Source: Flagellimonas myxillae (GTDB taxonomy: Bacteria > Bacteroidota > Bacteroidia > Flavobacteriales > Flavobacteriaceae). From it: a stretch of 64,000 nt of DNA. Shown piece by piece: positions 35,723-44,942 of the stretch (position 1 is its first letter; every line of letters starts with the position of its first letter). The translations under genes were made by a program, and so were the position numbers. The stretch is from assembly GCF_023502235.1 (NCBI RefSeq), contig NZ_JAMFLY010000001.1, positions 744,001-808,000 on the forward strand, written 5' to 3'. The notes beneath the pieces were generated by a model. It saw only the letters and a program-made list of their open reading frames with translations. It made no database searches and was not told where the DNA came from.

Positions 35723-38120
35723 GAAGCGGTTTCCCAGTCTTCAACATATGCTGTATGCGTTCCAAGGTCTTTCTTTCTGTGCAAAGGGATAGGAAGGCTT
35801 CCCGCTCAATGTCCAGTAAGTATTGCTCGGATACATAGCTAGCTTCTGATAAATCCCCGCCGGCCATAACATAGGCCAACTTATCTGCAATCTTTTTATC
35901 ATGCTCGGAGATATAATGTCCGGCCTCCATCGAATCCGTACCCACAAGGAACATCCCGAGTGCCTGCTTACCCAGGACTTTTACATCCTTTCGTTTTACA
36001 GGTCGGGTATAACCCGCCTCGGCCATTAGTTTGGCATAAGCCTTGGCCGTAGCTATTTGTCGGTCTTTATTGACAACCACTACATCCTTTCCTTTTTGAA
36101 GGATGCCCAAATCGAACGCTTCATAGGCGGAAGTGGATACTTTGGCCATTCCAATGGTGAGGAAATACTCCTGCAATACGTTGAGTTCCACATCGTTTTT
36201 TCGGAAGGTGTCGGAGGCACGAAGAGCCATCTCTTTAGAGCCACCACCTCCAGGTATCACACCTACTCCAAATTCCACAAGTCCGATATAGGTTTCCGCA
36301 GCGGCAACGACTTTGTCGGCATGTAGTGAAAGCTCACATCCACCGCCCAAACACATCCCGTGCGGTGCTGCAATTGTTGGAATGGATGAATAGCGCATCC
36401 GCATCATGGTATCTTGAAAATACTTCACCGACATGCTCAATTCGTCGTACTCTTGTTCAACGGCCATCATAAAGATCATTCCAATGTTGGCCCCAACTGA
36501 GAAATTGGCTCCTTGGTTCCCTATCACCAGTCCTTGGAAGTCTTTCTCGGCCAAATCGACGGCCTTATTCAGTCCGGCCAGTACATCGCCACCTATGGTG
36601 TTCATCTTGGATTGGAACTCTACATTTAAAATGCCATCGCCCAAATCCTCGATTACAACCCCACTATTTTTAAAGACTTCATTGGATTTTCTAATGTTAT
36701 CCAAAATGATGAAGGCATCCTGACCTGGAACTTTTTCCATGGCTTTTTTCGGAATGTCGTAGAAATAGGTTGCCCCATCTTTTACGGAATAAAAAGAGTC
36801 TATTCCTGAAGCCTTCAATTCGGTGACCCAGGCGGCAACTTCCAGCCCTTCGGCCTTGACAAACTCCAATCCTTTTTCCAATCCAACAGCATCCCAAATT
36901 TGAAAGGGTCCATGTTCCCATCCAAATCCGGCCTTCATGGCGTCGTCAATCTTATAAAGCTCGTCCGTTATCTCTGGTATTCTGTGGGAAACGTAGGCAA
37001 ACAGAGCCCCAAAACTTTTTCTGTAGAATTCCCCCGCTTTGTCCTTTCCACCGGCTAGCACTGCAAAACGGTCCACTACCTTGTCGATGGTCTTGGTCAG
37101 TTCCAGTGTGGCGAACTTGGCACTTTTCTTGGCCCGATAGTCCATCGAATCCAAGTCCAGCGTTAGAATTTCGCTTTTTCCTTTATCGTCCTTTACTTTT
37201 TTATAGAACCCTTGTCCGGTTTTGCTTCCCAACCATTTGTTCTCCACCATGGTGCCGATGAAATCTGGAAGTTGGAACAGCTCCAAGCGCTCATCCTCCT
37301 TACAATTTTCGTGGATTCCGTTGGCCACATGGACCAAGGTGTCCAACCCAACTACATCAACAGTACGGAAAGTTGCTGATTTAGGTCGACCTATTACAGG
37401 TCCGGTAAGCTTGTCCACTTCTTCCACGGTCATTCCCAATTCCTTCACGGCATGAAACAAACTCTGAATGCTAAAAATCCCGATTCGGTTACCGATAAAT
37501 GCAGGGGTGTCCTTGGCAACCACTGAGGTTTTTCCTAAAAATTGCTCTCCATAACCATTTAAGAAGTCCAAAACGTCCTTTGAAGTTTTCGGACCCGGAA
37601 TGATCTCAAAAAGCTTTAGATATCTGGCAGGGTTAAAGAAGTGTGTGCCGCAAAAGTGCTTTTGAAAATCGTCACTTCTTCCCTCGCTCATAAATTTGAT
37701 GGGAATCCCAGAGGTGTTGGAAGTAATCAGCGTTCCGGGTGTTCGGTGCTTTTCCAGATTTTCAAAAACCTGCTTTTTGATATCGAGGCGCTCCACCACT
37801 ACTTCTATGATCCAATCCACGCCACCAACTTTGGAAATGTCGTCCTCCAAATTCCCTGTAGTAATTCGCGAAGCAAACTTTTTATGGTAAATGGGAGAGG
37901 GCTTTGATTTTAGGGCCGCAGCCAAAGAGTCGTTGACCAAGCGGTTGCGCACTGCCTTGTCCTCCAAGGTGAGTCCTTTGGACTTTTCTTTTTCGTTGAG
38001 TTCCCGGGGAACGATGTCCAGTAATACTACTTCGACCCCGATATTGGCAAAGTGACAGGCGATGCCGCTACCCATGATTCCAGACCCGATAACGGCAACT
38101 TTATTGATATGCCTTTTCAT
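35715..38120 (-). CDS. 3-hydroxyacyl-CoA dehydrogenase / enoyl-CoA hydratase fusion
   Basis: This 801-residue bifunctional enzyme has the dehydrogenase first: the Rossmann motif G12-x-G14-xx-G17 (VIGSGIMGSGIA), SNTSGIPIKFMSEG, GTHFFNPARYLKLFEIIPG and KDTPAFIGNRIG. The enoyl-CoA hydratase/isomerase domain (about 500-700) is C-terminal, with MCLGGGCELSLHADKV and LVEFGVGVIPGGGGSKEMA. This is the reverse of the E. coli FadB order and is usual for Bacteroidota and actinobacterial types. It catalyses hydration and NAD-dependent oxidation in beta-oxidation. It follows the MarR gene by 12 bp. Confidence 0.95.
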   Translation of the reverse strand: MKRHINKVAVIGSGIMGSGIACHFANIGVEVVLLDIVPRELNEKEKSKGLTLEDKAVRNRLVNDSLAAALKSKPSPIYHKKFASRITTGNLEDDISKVGGVDWIIEVVVERLDIKKQVFENLEKHRTPGTLITSNTSGIPIKFMSEGRSDDFQKHFCGTHFFNPARYLKLFEIIPGPKTSKDVLDFLNGYGEQFLGKTSVVAKDTPAFIGNRIGIFSIQSLFHAVKELGMTVEEVDKLTGPVIGRPKSATFRTVDVVGLDTLVHVANGIHENCKEDERLELFQLPDFIGTMVENKWLGSKTGQGFYKKVKDDKGKSEILTLDLDSMDYRAKKSAKFATLELTKTIDKVVDRFAVLAGGKDKAGEFYRKSFGALFAYVSHRIPEITDELYKIDDAMKAGFGWEHGPFQIWDAVGLEKGLEFVKAEGLEVAAWVTELKASGIDSFYSVKDGATYFYDIPKKAMEKVPGQDAFIILDNIRKSNEVFKNSGVVIEDLGDGILNVEFQSKMNTIGGDVLAGLNKAVDLAEKDFQGLVIGNQGANFSVGANIGMIFMMAVEQEYDELSMSVKYFQDTMMRMRYSSIPTIAAPHGMCLGGGCELSLHADKVVAAAETYIGLVEFGVGVIPGGGGSKEMALRASDTFRKNDVELNVLQEYFLTIGMAKVSTSAYEAFDLGILQKGKDVVVVNKDRQIATAKAYAKLMAEAGYTRPVKRKDVKVLGKQALGMFLVGTDSMEAGHYISEHDKKIADKLAYVMAGGDLSEASYVSEQYLLDIEREAFLSLCTERKTLERIQHMLKTGKPLRN

Positions 38121-38132
38121 TAAGCTTTTGAA

Positions 38133-38579
38133 TTAATTTGTTGATTTTATATAGATTTTTTTATCTACGATGAGTTTATTGATGACCGTTGCAGTTTTAA
38201 AGAAACTGGCCAAATCCTCTTCCGAAACATTTTCTTTCACCACCTCGTTAAACCTTAGAACGACATCCTTTGAGTCTTTACGTTTTTCCAAACCCAACGC
38301 GGTTAGGTGTATTAGTACGCCCCTTCCATCTTTTGGGTTGGGTTTACGCTGGATGTATCCCTTTTCCTCTATGCTCTTCAGAATTCTGGATAGACTAGTG
38401 GCCTCCATGCCCATTTTGGGACCCAAAGCAGTGCTAGGGGTACCTTTTTTGGGATCTATGCTAAGCAGGGTAAAACCTATGGCCATCGTAAGTCCGTAGT
38501 TTTTGGCCTCCTCATTGTACATTTTACTAACGGCTTGCCAAGTGGCCCTTAAAGCATAATCTATGGTCAATTCTTTCAT
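38133..38579 (-). CDS. MarR family repressor of the fatty-acid degradation operon
   Basis: This 148-residue winged-helix protein has GMEATSLSRILKSIEEKGYI as recognition helix region and RKPNPKDGRGVLIHLTALG as the wing. It is the first gene of the run MarR-FadB-thiolase-ACAD. A perfect 26-bp palindrome sits 31 bp upstream of its ATG and next to its -7 box, so it very probably represses itself and the operon. The ligand is likely an acyl-CoA or a free fatty acid, inferred from the operon content. Confidence 0.92.
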   Translation of the reverse strand: MKELTIDYALRATWQAVSKMYNEEAKNYGLTMAIGFTLLSIDPKKGTPSTALGPKMGMEATSLSRILKSIEEKGYIQRKPNPKDGRGVLIHLTALGLEKRKDSKDVVLRFNEVVKENVSEEDLASFFKTATVINKLIVDKKIYIKSTN

Positions 38580-38598
38580 AGAACAAGATTGGTGTGCT

Positions 38599-38606
38599 CA
38601 AATATA
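38599..38606 (-). promoter_or_regulatory. -7 box of the MarR/beta-oxidation operon
   Basis: On the minus strand TATATTTG fits TAnnTTTG exactly and lies 19 bp upstream of the MarR ATG. The region where a -33 element would lie is covered by the adjacent 26-bp palindrome. Confidence 0.55.
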
Positions 38607-38610
38607 CAAA

Positions 38611-38636
38611 AATATATTATGCATGCATAATATATT
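38611..38636. promoter_or_regulatory. Perfect 26-bp palindrome, putative MarR operator
   Basis: The half-site AATATATTATGCA is followed at once by its exact reverse complement, with no spacer and no mismatch. The palindrome starts 5 bp upstream of the -7 box on the minus strand and spans the -33 position, so dimer binding would exclude RNA polymerase. It lies between the acyl-CoA ligase terminator and the MarR gene. A role as MarR operator is inferred. Confidence 0.72.
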
Positions 38637-38653
38637 GATAAAATGTAAAAATG

Positions 38654-38677
38654 AAAAAGCCCGAAGGTATCCGGGCT
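38654..38677 (-). terminator. Terminator of the acyl-CoA ligase gene
   Basis: On the minus strand AGCCCG and CGGGCT form a stem with a short internal loop, followed by TTTTT. It lies about 27 bp after the ligase stop and separates that gene from the MarR operon promoter. Confidence 0.65.
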
Positions 38678-38703
38678 CAAAATATGAAGTAAATTTCACT
38701 GAA

Positions 38704-40473
38704 TTAATACCCGTAAATACTATTATACAGGTCTAGATATTTTTCTTTGACAATTTTCCGGCGGAGTTTCATAGTAGGAGTCAAGTGACCATCGTCAATA
38801 CTCCAAACATCGGGTGTTAATCTAAACTGTTTTACTTTTTCCCATTTGGCAAAATCCTCATTGGCCATATCCACTTCTTCCTGGAAACGGGAAATGACCT
38901 TTTCGTTTACGGTAATATCGGAATTGGCCCCTATGGTAATCTCATGCCGTTTGGCCCATTCGTGAAGAAACTCAAAATTAGGCTGAATGAGTGCAGCTGG
39001 CATTTTCTCCCCTTCGCCCACAACCATGATCTGTTCTATAAATCGGGATTGTTTGAAACGGTTCTCCAACAATTGCGGAGCCACATATTTTCCACCAGAA
39101 GTCTTGAACATTTCCTTTTTACGGTCCGTGATTTTTAAGAATCCTGCTGCATCAATTTCGCCGATGTCCCCGGTATGGAAATAACCATTTTTTAGCACTT
39201 CGGCCGTCTTTTCAGGGTCTTTATAATAGCCCATCATAACGTTGGGCCCTTTGCAGAGAATTTCCCCATCATCGGCAATCTTCACCTCAACCCCTTCAAT
39301 GATCTTCCCCACTGAACCAATTTTCCAGCCTCGGTTCCTTTCATCGTTCACGGAAATCACAGGCGAGGTCTCTGTAAGGCCATAACCTTCCATCACGGGC
39401 ATATCTGCAGCCGCGAATACTCGGGCCAATCTAGCTTGCAGGGCTGCACTTCCAGAAACCATAGTGCTGAGGTTGCCACCGAGAGCCTCTTGCCACTTGC
39501 TAAAAATAAGCTTACGGGCAATGCCAAGTTTCTTTTCGTACAACCACCCATTTTTACCGTATGGTTCGTATTTCAATCCTAATTCCACAGCCCAGAAAAA
39601 CAATTTCTTCTTGACCCCGGTAAGTGCAGTCCCTTTAGCGATAATGGCATCATATACCTTTTCCAGTAGACGGGGAACCACGGTCATCACATCGGGCTTT
39701 ACCTCCTTGACATTGTCGCTGATTTTGTCGAGCCCTTCCGCAAAGTGGATTTCTATCCCGCAATAACAATAGAGGTAGAGGATCATTCGCTCAAAAATGT
39801 GGCATACAGGTAGAAAGCTCATGGCAACCCCTCCTGTTTGGAAAGGTACCCGTGGTTGACTGCTAAGCACATTGGATACAATATTATTATGGGATAACAT
39901 AACCCCTTTGGGCCTCCCAGTTGTACCAGAGGTGTATATTAAAGTGGCCAAGTTGCCAGGTTCTACAGCCTCTTTTCGTTTGTCAACTTCATCTTGATTG
40001 GACGTGTCCTTGCCCTTTTCCAAAACCTGTGACCAGTGGTTGCAATTTTCCAATTGGTCAAAGGAGTACACATCTTTCAAATTCTTAAGGTTGCTGCTAA
40101 TGGCAAGTACCTTTTCGAGCACTTCTTCACAGGATACAAAGCAATACTTGGCTTCCGAGTGGTTCAGTACGTATTCGTAATCTTCTTGGGATATGGTTGG
40201 ATAAATTGGGACGGTCTGCGCTCCCAATTGCAATACTCCAATATCCATAATGTTCCATTCCGTTCTATTGGTCATGGAAATAATGGCTACTTTCTCATTG
40301 GGTTTTACCCCCAACCGTAATAACCCCCTGCTTATGGCATTGGCTTGGCTAAGGTAGTCTTCGGTAGATGTTGCTACCCATTGACCGTTTTGTTTGGTAA
40401 CCAGCGATTTTTCAAGGGGGGAGTTTTCCAATTGGTAGTAAGGAAAATCAAATAATCTGGTAACTGTTTGCAT
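38704..40473 (-). CDS. Long-chain fatty acid-CoA ligase
   Basis: This is a 589-residue AMP-forming acyl-CoA synthetase. The P-loop-like AMP motif reads LIYTSGTTGRPKGVMLSH, then VMEGYGLTETSPVIS, YFHTGDIGEID and the hinge ITDRKKEMFKTSGGKYVAPQ. It activates fatty acids with ATP and CoA in the cytoplasm and so feeds the beta-oxidation operon immediately downstream on the same strand, although a terminator separates the two transcripts. Its layout is like bacterial FACL15-type enzymes of about 590 residues. Chain-length preference is not determinable. Confidence 0.94.
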   Translation of the reverse strand: MQTVTRLFDFPYYQLENSPLEKSLVTKQNGQWVATSTEDYLSQANAISRGLLRLGVKPNEKVAIISMTNRTEWNIMDIGVLQLGAQTVPIYPTISQEDYEYVLNHSEAKYCFVSCEEVLEKVLAISSNLKNLKDVYSFDQLENCNHWSQVLEKGKDTSNQDEVDKRKEAVEPGNLATLIYTSGTTGRPKGVMLSHNNIVSNVLSSQPRVPFQTGGVAMSFLPVCHIFERMILYLYCYCGIEIHFAEGLDKISDNVKEVKPDVMTVVPRLLEKVYDAIIAKGTALTGVKKKLFFWAVELGLKYEPYGKNGWLYEKKLGIARKLIFSKWQEALGGNLSTMVSGSAALQARLARVFAAADMPVMEGYGLTETSPVISVNDERNRGWKIGSVGKIIEGVEVKIADDGEILCKGPNVMMGYYKDPEKTAEVLKNGYFHTGDIGEIDAAGFLKITDRKKEMFKTSGGKYVAPQLLENRFKQSRFIEQIMVVGEGEKMPAALIQPNFEFLHEWAKRHEITIGANSDITVNEKVISRFQEEVDMANEDFAKWEKVKQFRLTPDVWSIDDGHLTPTMKLRRKIVKEKYLDLYNSIYGY

Positions 40474-40629
40474 AGTAAGTTTCTGTAAAGTAATTGCAAA
40501 ATAGGGAAAGGATGTCGGATTTTAAAATGGATTTCTAGATAATTCGATTGCTGGATTGTCAGATTCGTAATTTCAACACCATCGGTTTCGGACAACAACC
40601 AACTCTATAAAATAATAGCCTAAACGGGG

Positions 40630-41091
40630 TTAACGCAGATGCAATTTCATTCCTTCATGGGAGGATTTAAATCCCAGGGAATGATAAAACTCCAAGGCAT
40701 CAGGACGTTTTTTATCGGTGGTGAGTTGAACCACATGCGCTTCTTTGGCCTTTGCTCGTTCAATGGCCCAAAAGAACAATTGTTTCCCAAGCCCCTTCCC
40801 TTGATGATCCACATGGATACGAACAGCCTCAATCTGGGCGCGAACACCACCTTGATAGGTTAAATATTGGATAAAACTAAGCTGCAAGGTGCCAATTATT
40901 TTTCCAGTTTCATGTTCCAATACCACCAATTCTTGATTGGGATCATTCTCGATATTCTCAAAAGCTTCATAATATTTTTCCGGCAAGGGTAACTTGTAAT
41001 CTTCTCGGAGTTTTCCCAAGGTATCATTCGCCAGCATTTCAATGATTGCGGGAAGGTCTTCAATTTTAGCTTGCCGTATGGTATTGGGCAC
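40630..41091 (-). CDS. GNAT family N-acetyltransferase
   Basis: This is a 153-residue single-domain acetyltransferase. The acetyl-CoA binding loop is VDHQGKGLGKQLFFWAIERA, followed by VVQLTTDKKRPDALEFYHSL with the usual late Tyr, and the end GFKSSHEGMKLHL. The substrate is unknown; the family includes small-molecule and protein N-acetyltransferases. It lies downstream of purL on the same strand, separated by a spacer made almost wholly of a 7-bp tandem repeat. Confidence 0.92.
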   Translation of the reverse strand: MPNTIRQAKIEDLPAIIEMLANDTLGKLREDYKLPLPEKYYEAFENIENDPNQELVVLEHETGKIIGTLQLSFIQYLTYQGGVRAQIEAVRIHVDHQGKGLGKQLFFWAIERAKAKEAHVVQLTTDKKRPDALEFYHSLGFKSSHEGMKLHLR

Positions 41092-41107
41092 TATTGTATG
41101 TTTTTTG

Positions 41108-41160
41108 TCTACAGTCTACAGTCTACAGTCTACAGTCTACAGTCTACAGTCTAAAGTCTA
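41108..41160. repeat. 7-bp tandem repeat, TCTACAG x6 plus degenerate units
   Basis: Six perfect copies of TCTACAG (41108-41149) are followed by TCTAAAG and a partial TCTA. The array takes up almost all of the 72-bp spacer between purL and the GNAT gene. The motif AGTCTA also appears in the arm next to the four-helix-bundle gene at 35684. It is one of several 7-nt-phased arrays in the window. Confidence 0.95.
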
Positions 41161-41163
41161 TTT

Positions 41164-44100
41164 TTAGCTATTTTCTTCCACCCACTCCCTGGCATTTACA
41201 AAAGCTTGCAACCAAGGTGAAACTGTGTCATTTCTATCCGTTGGATAGTGCGCCCAGTTCCAAGGGAAGGTAGAACGTTCTATGTGCGGCATGGTAACCA
41301 AGTGTCTTCCGGTTTTATCACAGAGCATGGCGGTATTGAAATCACTTCCGTTGGGATTGGAAGGATAGTCTTCATATCCGTATTTGGCAACAATATCATA
41401 GTCTTGTTCGGAATTTGGCAAACTAAATTTTCCCTCCCCATGGGAAATCCAAACACCAAGGGTGGTGCCTGCCATAGAGCCCAACATAACCGAATTGTTT
41501 TCCTGGATTTTCACAGAGGTGAAACTACTTTCGTGCTTTCCGGAGTCGTTATAGGTCATTTTGCCATGTGTTTCGTGTTCAGGATTGATCAAATCCAATT
41601 CCATGAACAATTGGCATCCGTTGCAAATACCAATGGACAAGGTATCTGGTCGGGCAAAAAAGTCCTTGATTACCTTATTGGCCTTTTCATTGTATTTAAT
41701 GGCCCCGGCCCAGCCTTTGGCACTGCCCAACACATCAGAATTGGAAAAGCCACCAACGGCGCCCAAGAATTGGATATCCTCCAAGGTTTCCCTGCCTGAG
41801 ATCAGGTCCGTCATGTGTACATCCTTTACATCGAACCCGGCCAAGTACATAGCGTTGGCCATCTCACGTTCAGAATTACTTCCTTTTTCCCGGAGGATGG
41901 CGGCTTTTGGCTTCTCGATACTTCCCGATTTCACCGGGACACTCGAAGCGAAGCCTTCAGGGAATTGGTAAACCAACGGTTGGTTTTTGTAATTTTCATA
42001 TCGGTCTTTGGCAAGTCCATTCGCTGTCTGCTGGTTGTCCAGGAGATAAGATGTTTTATACCAAGTATCGCGAAGCGAGCTCACGTTCAATCCAATTTCA
42101 ATCCCATTATTTTTGATGGATAGAGTGTCTTCGGAAGTAACGGTCCCTAGTTTATGGCAAGCAATCCCTGCTTCGGAAAGAATGGTTTCAACCGATGCGT
42201 CTTTGGCTTGGAAAACTATTCCCGCATTCTCTGAGAACAGCAATTTTACGGCATCTTCTTCCCCAATACTCGATAAATCCAAATTGGCTCCCAAATCCAC
42301 ATCTGCAAAGCACATCTCCAACAAAGTGGTAATCAAACCTCCGGATGCCACATCGTGGCCGGCTAGAATTTTACCGGCCCTGATAAGGTCCTGGATGGTA
42401 TTGAAGACTTTTTGCACATAATCTGCATCAGCAACTGTCGGAGCCTCGTTCCCAATTTCGTTAAGAATTTGTGCAAAGGAGGAACCGCCTAGTTTATAGG
42501 TGTCTTTGGAAAGGTTGATATAATAAATATCCCCCCCATTTTTTTGTAGAACGGGTTCCACAATTTTATTGATATCATCACAATTTGCACCAGCGGATAT
42601 GATTACGGTTCCGGGTGAAATTACCTCTCCATCCTTATACTTTTGTTTCATGGAAAGGGAATCCTTCCCGGTTGGAACATTGATACCCAATGCAATGGCA
42701 AATTCCGAAACCGCTTCAACAGCTTCATACAATCGTGCATCCTCCCCTTCATTTTTACAGGGCCACATCCAGTTCGCAGAAAGGGAGACTGATTTTAATC
42801 CATCCTTAAGAGGAGCCCAAATAATATTGGTCAAGGCTTCAGTAATACTGTTTCGACTCCCTGCCACTGGGTCGACCAAACCAGAAATAGGGGAGTGGCC
42901 AATGCTAGTGGCTATACCTTCTTTTCCTTTAAAGTCAAGGGCCATGACACCACAATTGTTCAATGGAAGTTGTAGGGGACCCGTACACTGCTGCTTCGCA
43001 ACCTTACCACCCACACAGCGGTCCACTTTGTTGGTCAACCAATCTTTACAGGCCACGGCTTCTAGTTGGAGTACTTGTTCCAGATAATCATGGAAATACT
43101 CCAAAGCATAGGAAAGTCCCGGGTAATTTCGCGGAATGGTTGCATCCTGCATAATAGTCTTTGGTGAACTTCCGAACATGTCGGATAGCTCCAAATCCAT
43201 TGGTTTATCACCTGTTTTTTGGGAAGCAAAGGTAAATCGATGATCGCCTGTTACCTCGCCTACATTGTACATGGGCGAACGTTCCCTGGCAGCGATTCGG
43301 TCCAATAGATCCATGTCCTTTTGACCAATCACCAAGCCCATACGCTCTTGGGATTCGTTGCCAATAAGTTCTTTGGCCGATAGGGTGGGATCCCCTACTG
43401 GAAGTTTGTCCGTGTTGATAGTACCCCCTGTTTCCTCTACCAGCTCAGAGAGGCAGTTGAGGTGTCCGCCCGCACCATGATCGTGAATGGACACAATAGG
43501 ATTATCATGACTTTCCACCAATCCTCGGATGGCGTTGGAAGCTCTTTTTTGCATTTCAGGATTGGAGCGTTGCACGGCATTAAGCTCAATGGCAGAACTG
43601 AATTCCCCGGTGTCAGCACTAGATACAGCTGCACCTCCCATTCCAATACGATAATTGTCACCACCCAGAATGACTATTCTGTCTGCCTTTTTTGGAGTAT
43701 CCTTTAAGGCTTGCTCACTCTTGCCATATCCGACTCCTCCAGCTAGCATTATCACTTTGTCAAACCCTAGTTTTCGAGCGTCCTCTTTATGCTCAAAGGT
43801 AAGTACGGAACCTGCAATCAAGGGTTGCCCAAATTTGTTACCAAAATCGGATGCTCCATTGGATGCCTTGATCAAGATATCCATTGGGGTTTGGTATAAC
43901 CAATTCCGCTCTTGCATTCCTTTTTCCCAAGGTCGATTTTCTTCCAGCCTGGAATAGGATGTCATATATACAGCAGTACCAGCTAGCGGTAGTGACCCTT
44001 TACCTCCTGCCAAACGATCCCGTATTTCGCCCCCGGAACCTGTTGCAGCGCCATTGAAAGGTTCCACGGTCGTTGGAAAGTTGTGGGTCTCGGCTTTTAA

Positions 44101-44829
44101 CGATAGCACTGAATCAAATTCCGTTTCTTCATAATAGTCAGGTTTGTCAGCACTTTTAGGTGCAAACTGAACCGCTTTGGGTCCCTTTATAAAGGCCACA
44201 TTGTCTTTATAGGCCGAAACAATGTCGTTGGGATTTTCTTGGGAGGTCTTCTTGATCAGTTTGAAAAGGGAACTTGGTTTTTCTTCTCCGTCGATTACAA
44301 AAGTCCCATTAAAAATTTTGTGGCGACAGTGTTCGGAGTTTACTTGGCTAAAACCAAACACTTCTGAATCTGTCAGTTTTCTTCCAATTTTTTCTGAAAG
44401 CCCTTCCAAATATTTTACCTCCTCATCGCTCAAGGCCAAACCTTCTTGTTGGTTGTAGGCCGAAATATCATCGATTTCCAAAATGGGCTCGGGAGTAATA
44501 TTTATGGTATAAAGGCCCTGGTCCAACTTCCCATATTTTTGGAACAGCATGGGGTCATAATCCTGATAATCCTCTTCGACTGCGCTGAATTCTTCAATCC
44601 GAAGGATTCCGGTCACTCCCATATTTTGGGTTATTTCCGTGGCATTGGTACTCCATGGGGTAATCATTGCAGCACGTGGGCCAACAAAAAAGGCGTCAAG
44701 AGACGCCGAGTTTATCTTAGGTTGGTTGCCGAACAACCATGTCAGTTTTTGAATGTCCTTTGAAGTAATTTCTTGTGCAGTCTGGACGGCAAAAACTTTT
44801 TCTGCCTCGTCCCCGAAGAAATGAATCAT
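41164..44829 (-). CDS. purL: Phosphoribosylformylglycinamidine synthase, single-chain
   Basis: This 1221-residue large-type PurL carries synthetase and glutaminase in one chain. The N-terminal and FGAM synthetase regions show SEHCRHKIFNG, LKAETHNFPTTVEPFNGAATG, SIHDHGAGGHLNCLSEL and GHDVASGGLITTLLE. The C-terminal class I glutaminase (about 950-1221) has the nucleophile C1069 in GICNGCQLF and the His/Glu pair after WISHGEGKF. It converts FGAR, glutamine and ATP to FGAM in purine synthesis. No purine riboswitch is evident upstream. It stands between two heptad-repeat spacers. Confidence 0.97.
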   Translation of the reverse strand: MIHFFGDEAEKVFAVQTAQEITSKDIQKLTWLFGNQPKINSASLDAFFVGPRAAMITPWSTNATEITQNMGVTGILRIEEFSAVEEDYQDYDPMLFQKYGKLDQGLYTINITPEPILEIDDISAYNQQEGLALSDEEVKYLEGLSEKIGRKLTDSEVFGFSQVNSEHCRHKIFNGTFVIDGEEKPSSLFKLIKKTSQENPNDIVSAYKDNVAFIKGPKAVQFAPKSADKPDYYEETEFDSVLSLKAETHNFPTTVEPFNGAATGSGGEIRDRLAGGKGSLPLAGTAVYMTSYSRLEENRPWEKGMQERNWLYQTPMDILIKASNGASDFGNKFGQPLIAGSVLTFEHKEDARKLGFDKVIMLAGGVGYGKSEQALKDTPKKADRIVILGGDNYRIGMGGAAVSSADTGEFSSAIELNAVQRSNPEMQKRASNAIRGLVESHDNPIVSIHDHGAGGHLNCLSELVEETGGTINTDKLPVGDPTLSAKELIGNESQERMGLVIGQKDMDLLDRIAARERSPMYNVGEVTGDHRFTFASQKTGDKPMDLELSDMFGSSPKTIMQDATIPRNYPGLSYALEYFHDYLEQVLQLEAVACKDWLTNKVDRCVGGKVAKQQCTGPLQLPLNNCGVMALDFKGKEGIATSIGHSPISGLVDPVAGSRNSITEALTNIIWAPLKDGLKSVSLSANWMWPCKNEGEDARLYEAVEAVSEFAIALGINVPTGKDSLSMKQKYKDGEVISPGTVIISAGANCDDINKIVEPVLQKNGGDIYYINLSKDTYKLGGSSFAQILNEIGNEAPTVADADYVQKVFNTIQDLIRAGKILAGHDVASGGLITTLLEMCFADVDLGANLDLSSIGEEDAVKLLFSENAGIVFQAKDASVETILSEAGIACHKLGTVTSEDTLSIKNNGIEIGLNVSSLRDTWYKTSYLLDNQQTANGLAKDRYENYKNQPLVYQFPEGFASSVPVKSGSIEKPKAAILREKGSNSEREMANAMYLAGFDVKDVHMTDLISGRETLEDIQFLGAVGGFSNSDVLGSAKGWAGAIKYNEKANKVIKDFFARPDTLSIGICNGCQLFMELDLINPEHETHGKMTYNDSGKHESSFTSVKIQENNSVMLGSMAGTTLGVWISHGEGKFSLPNSEQDYDIVAKYGYEDYPSNPNGSDFNTAMLCDKTGRHLVTMPHIERSTFPWNWAHYPTDRNDTVSPWLQAFVNAREWVEENS

Positions 44830-44862
44830 ATCAGCGTATCAATTGAGCGGTTCAAGAAAGTG

Positions 44863-44870
44863 CAAATTTA
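44863..44870 (-). promoter_or_regulatory. -7 box upstream of purL
   Basis: TAAATTTG on the minus strand fits TAnnTTTG exactly, 33 bp upstream of the purL ATG. No good -33 element is visible at 19 bp. Confidence 0.45.
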
Positions 44871-44942
44871 CATTTTTAAATGCGATTCCGTATCAAGGTC
44901 CCAAACAGTTTTCAACCTTTGTTTGTTAATAGATTCGTTCTT

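Noticed and set aside
44771..44862. Purine riboswitch or PurR-type box upstream of purL
   Set aside because: The leader is only about 30-40 bases from the candidate -7 box to the ATG and shows no conserved aptamer core or palindrome.
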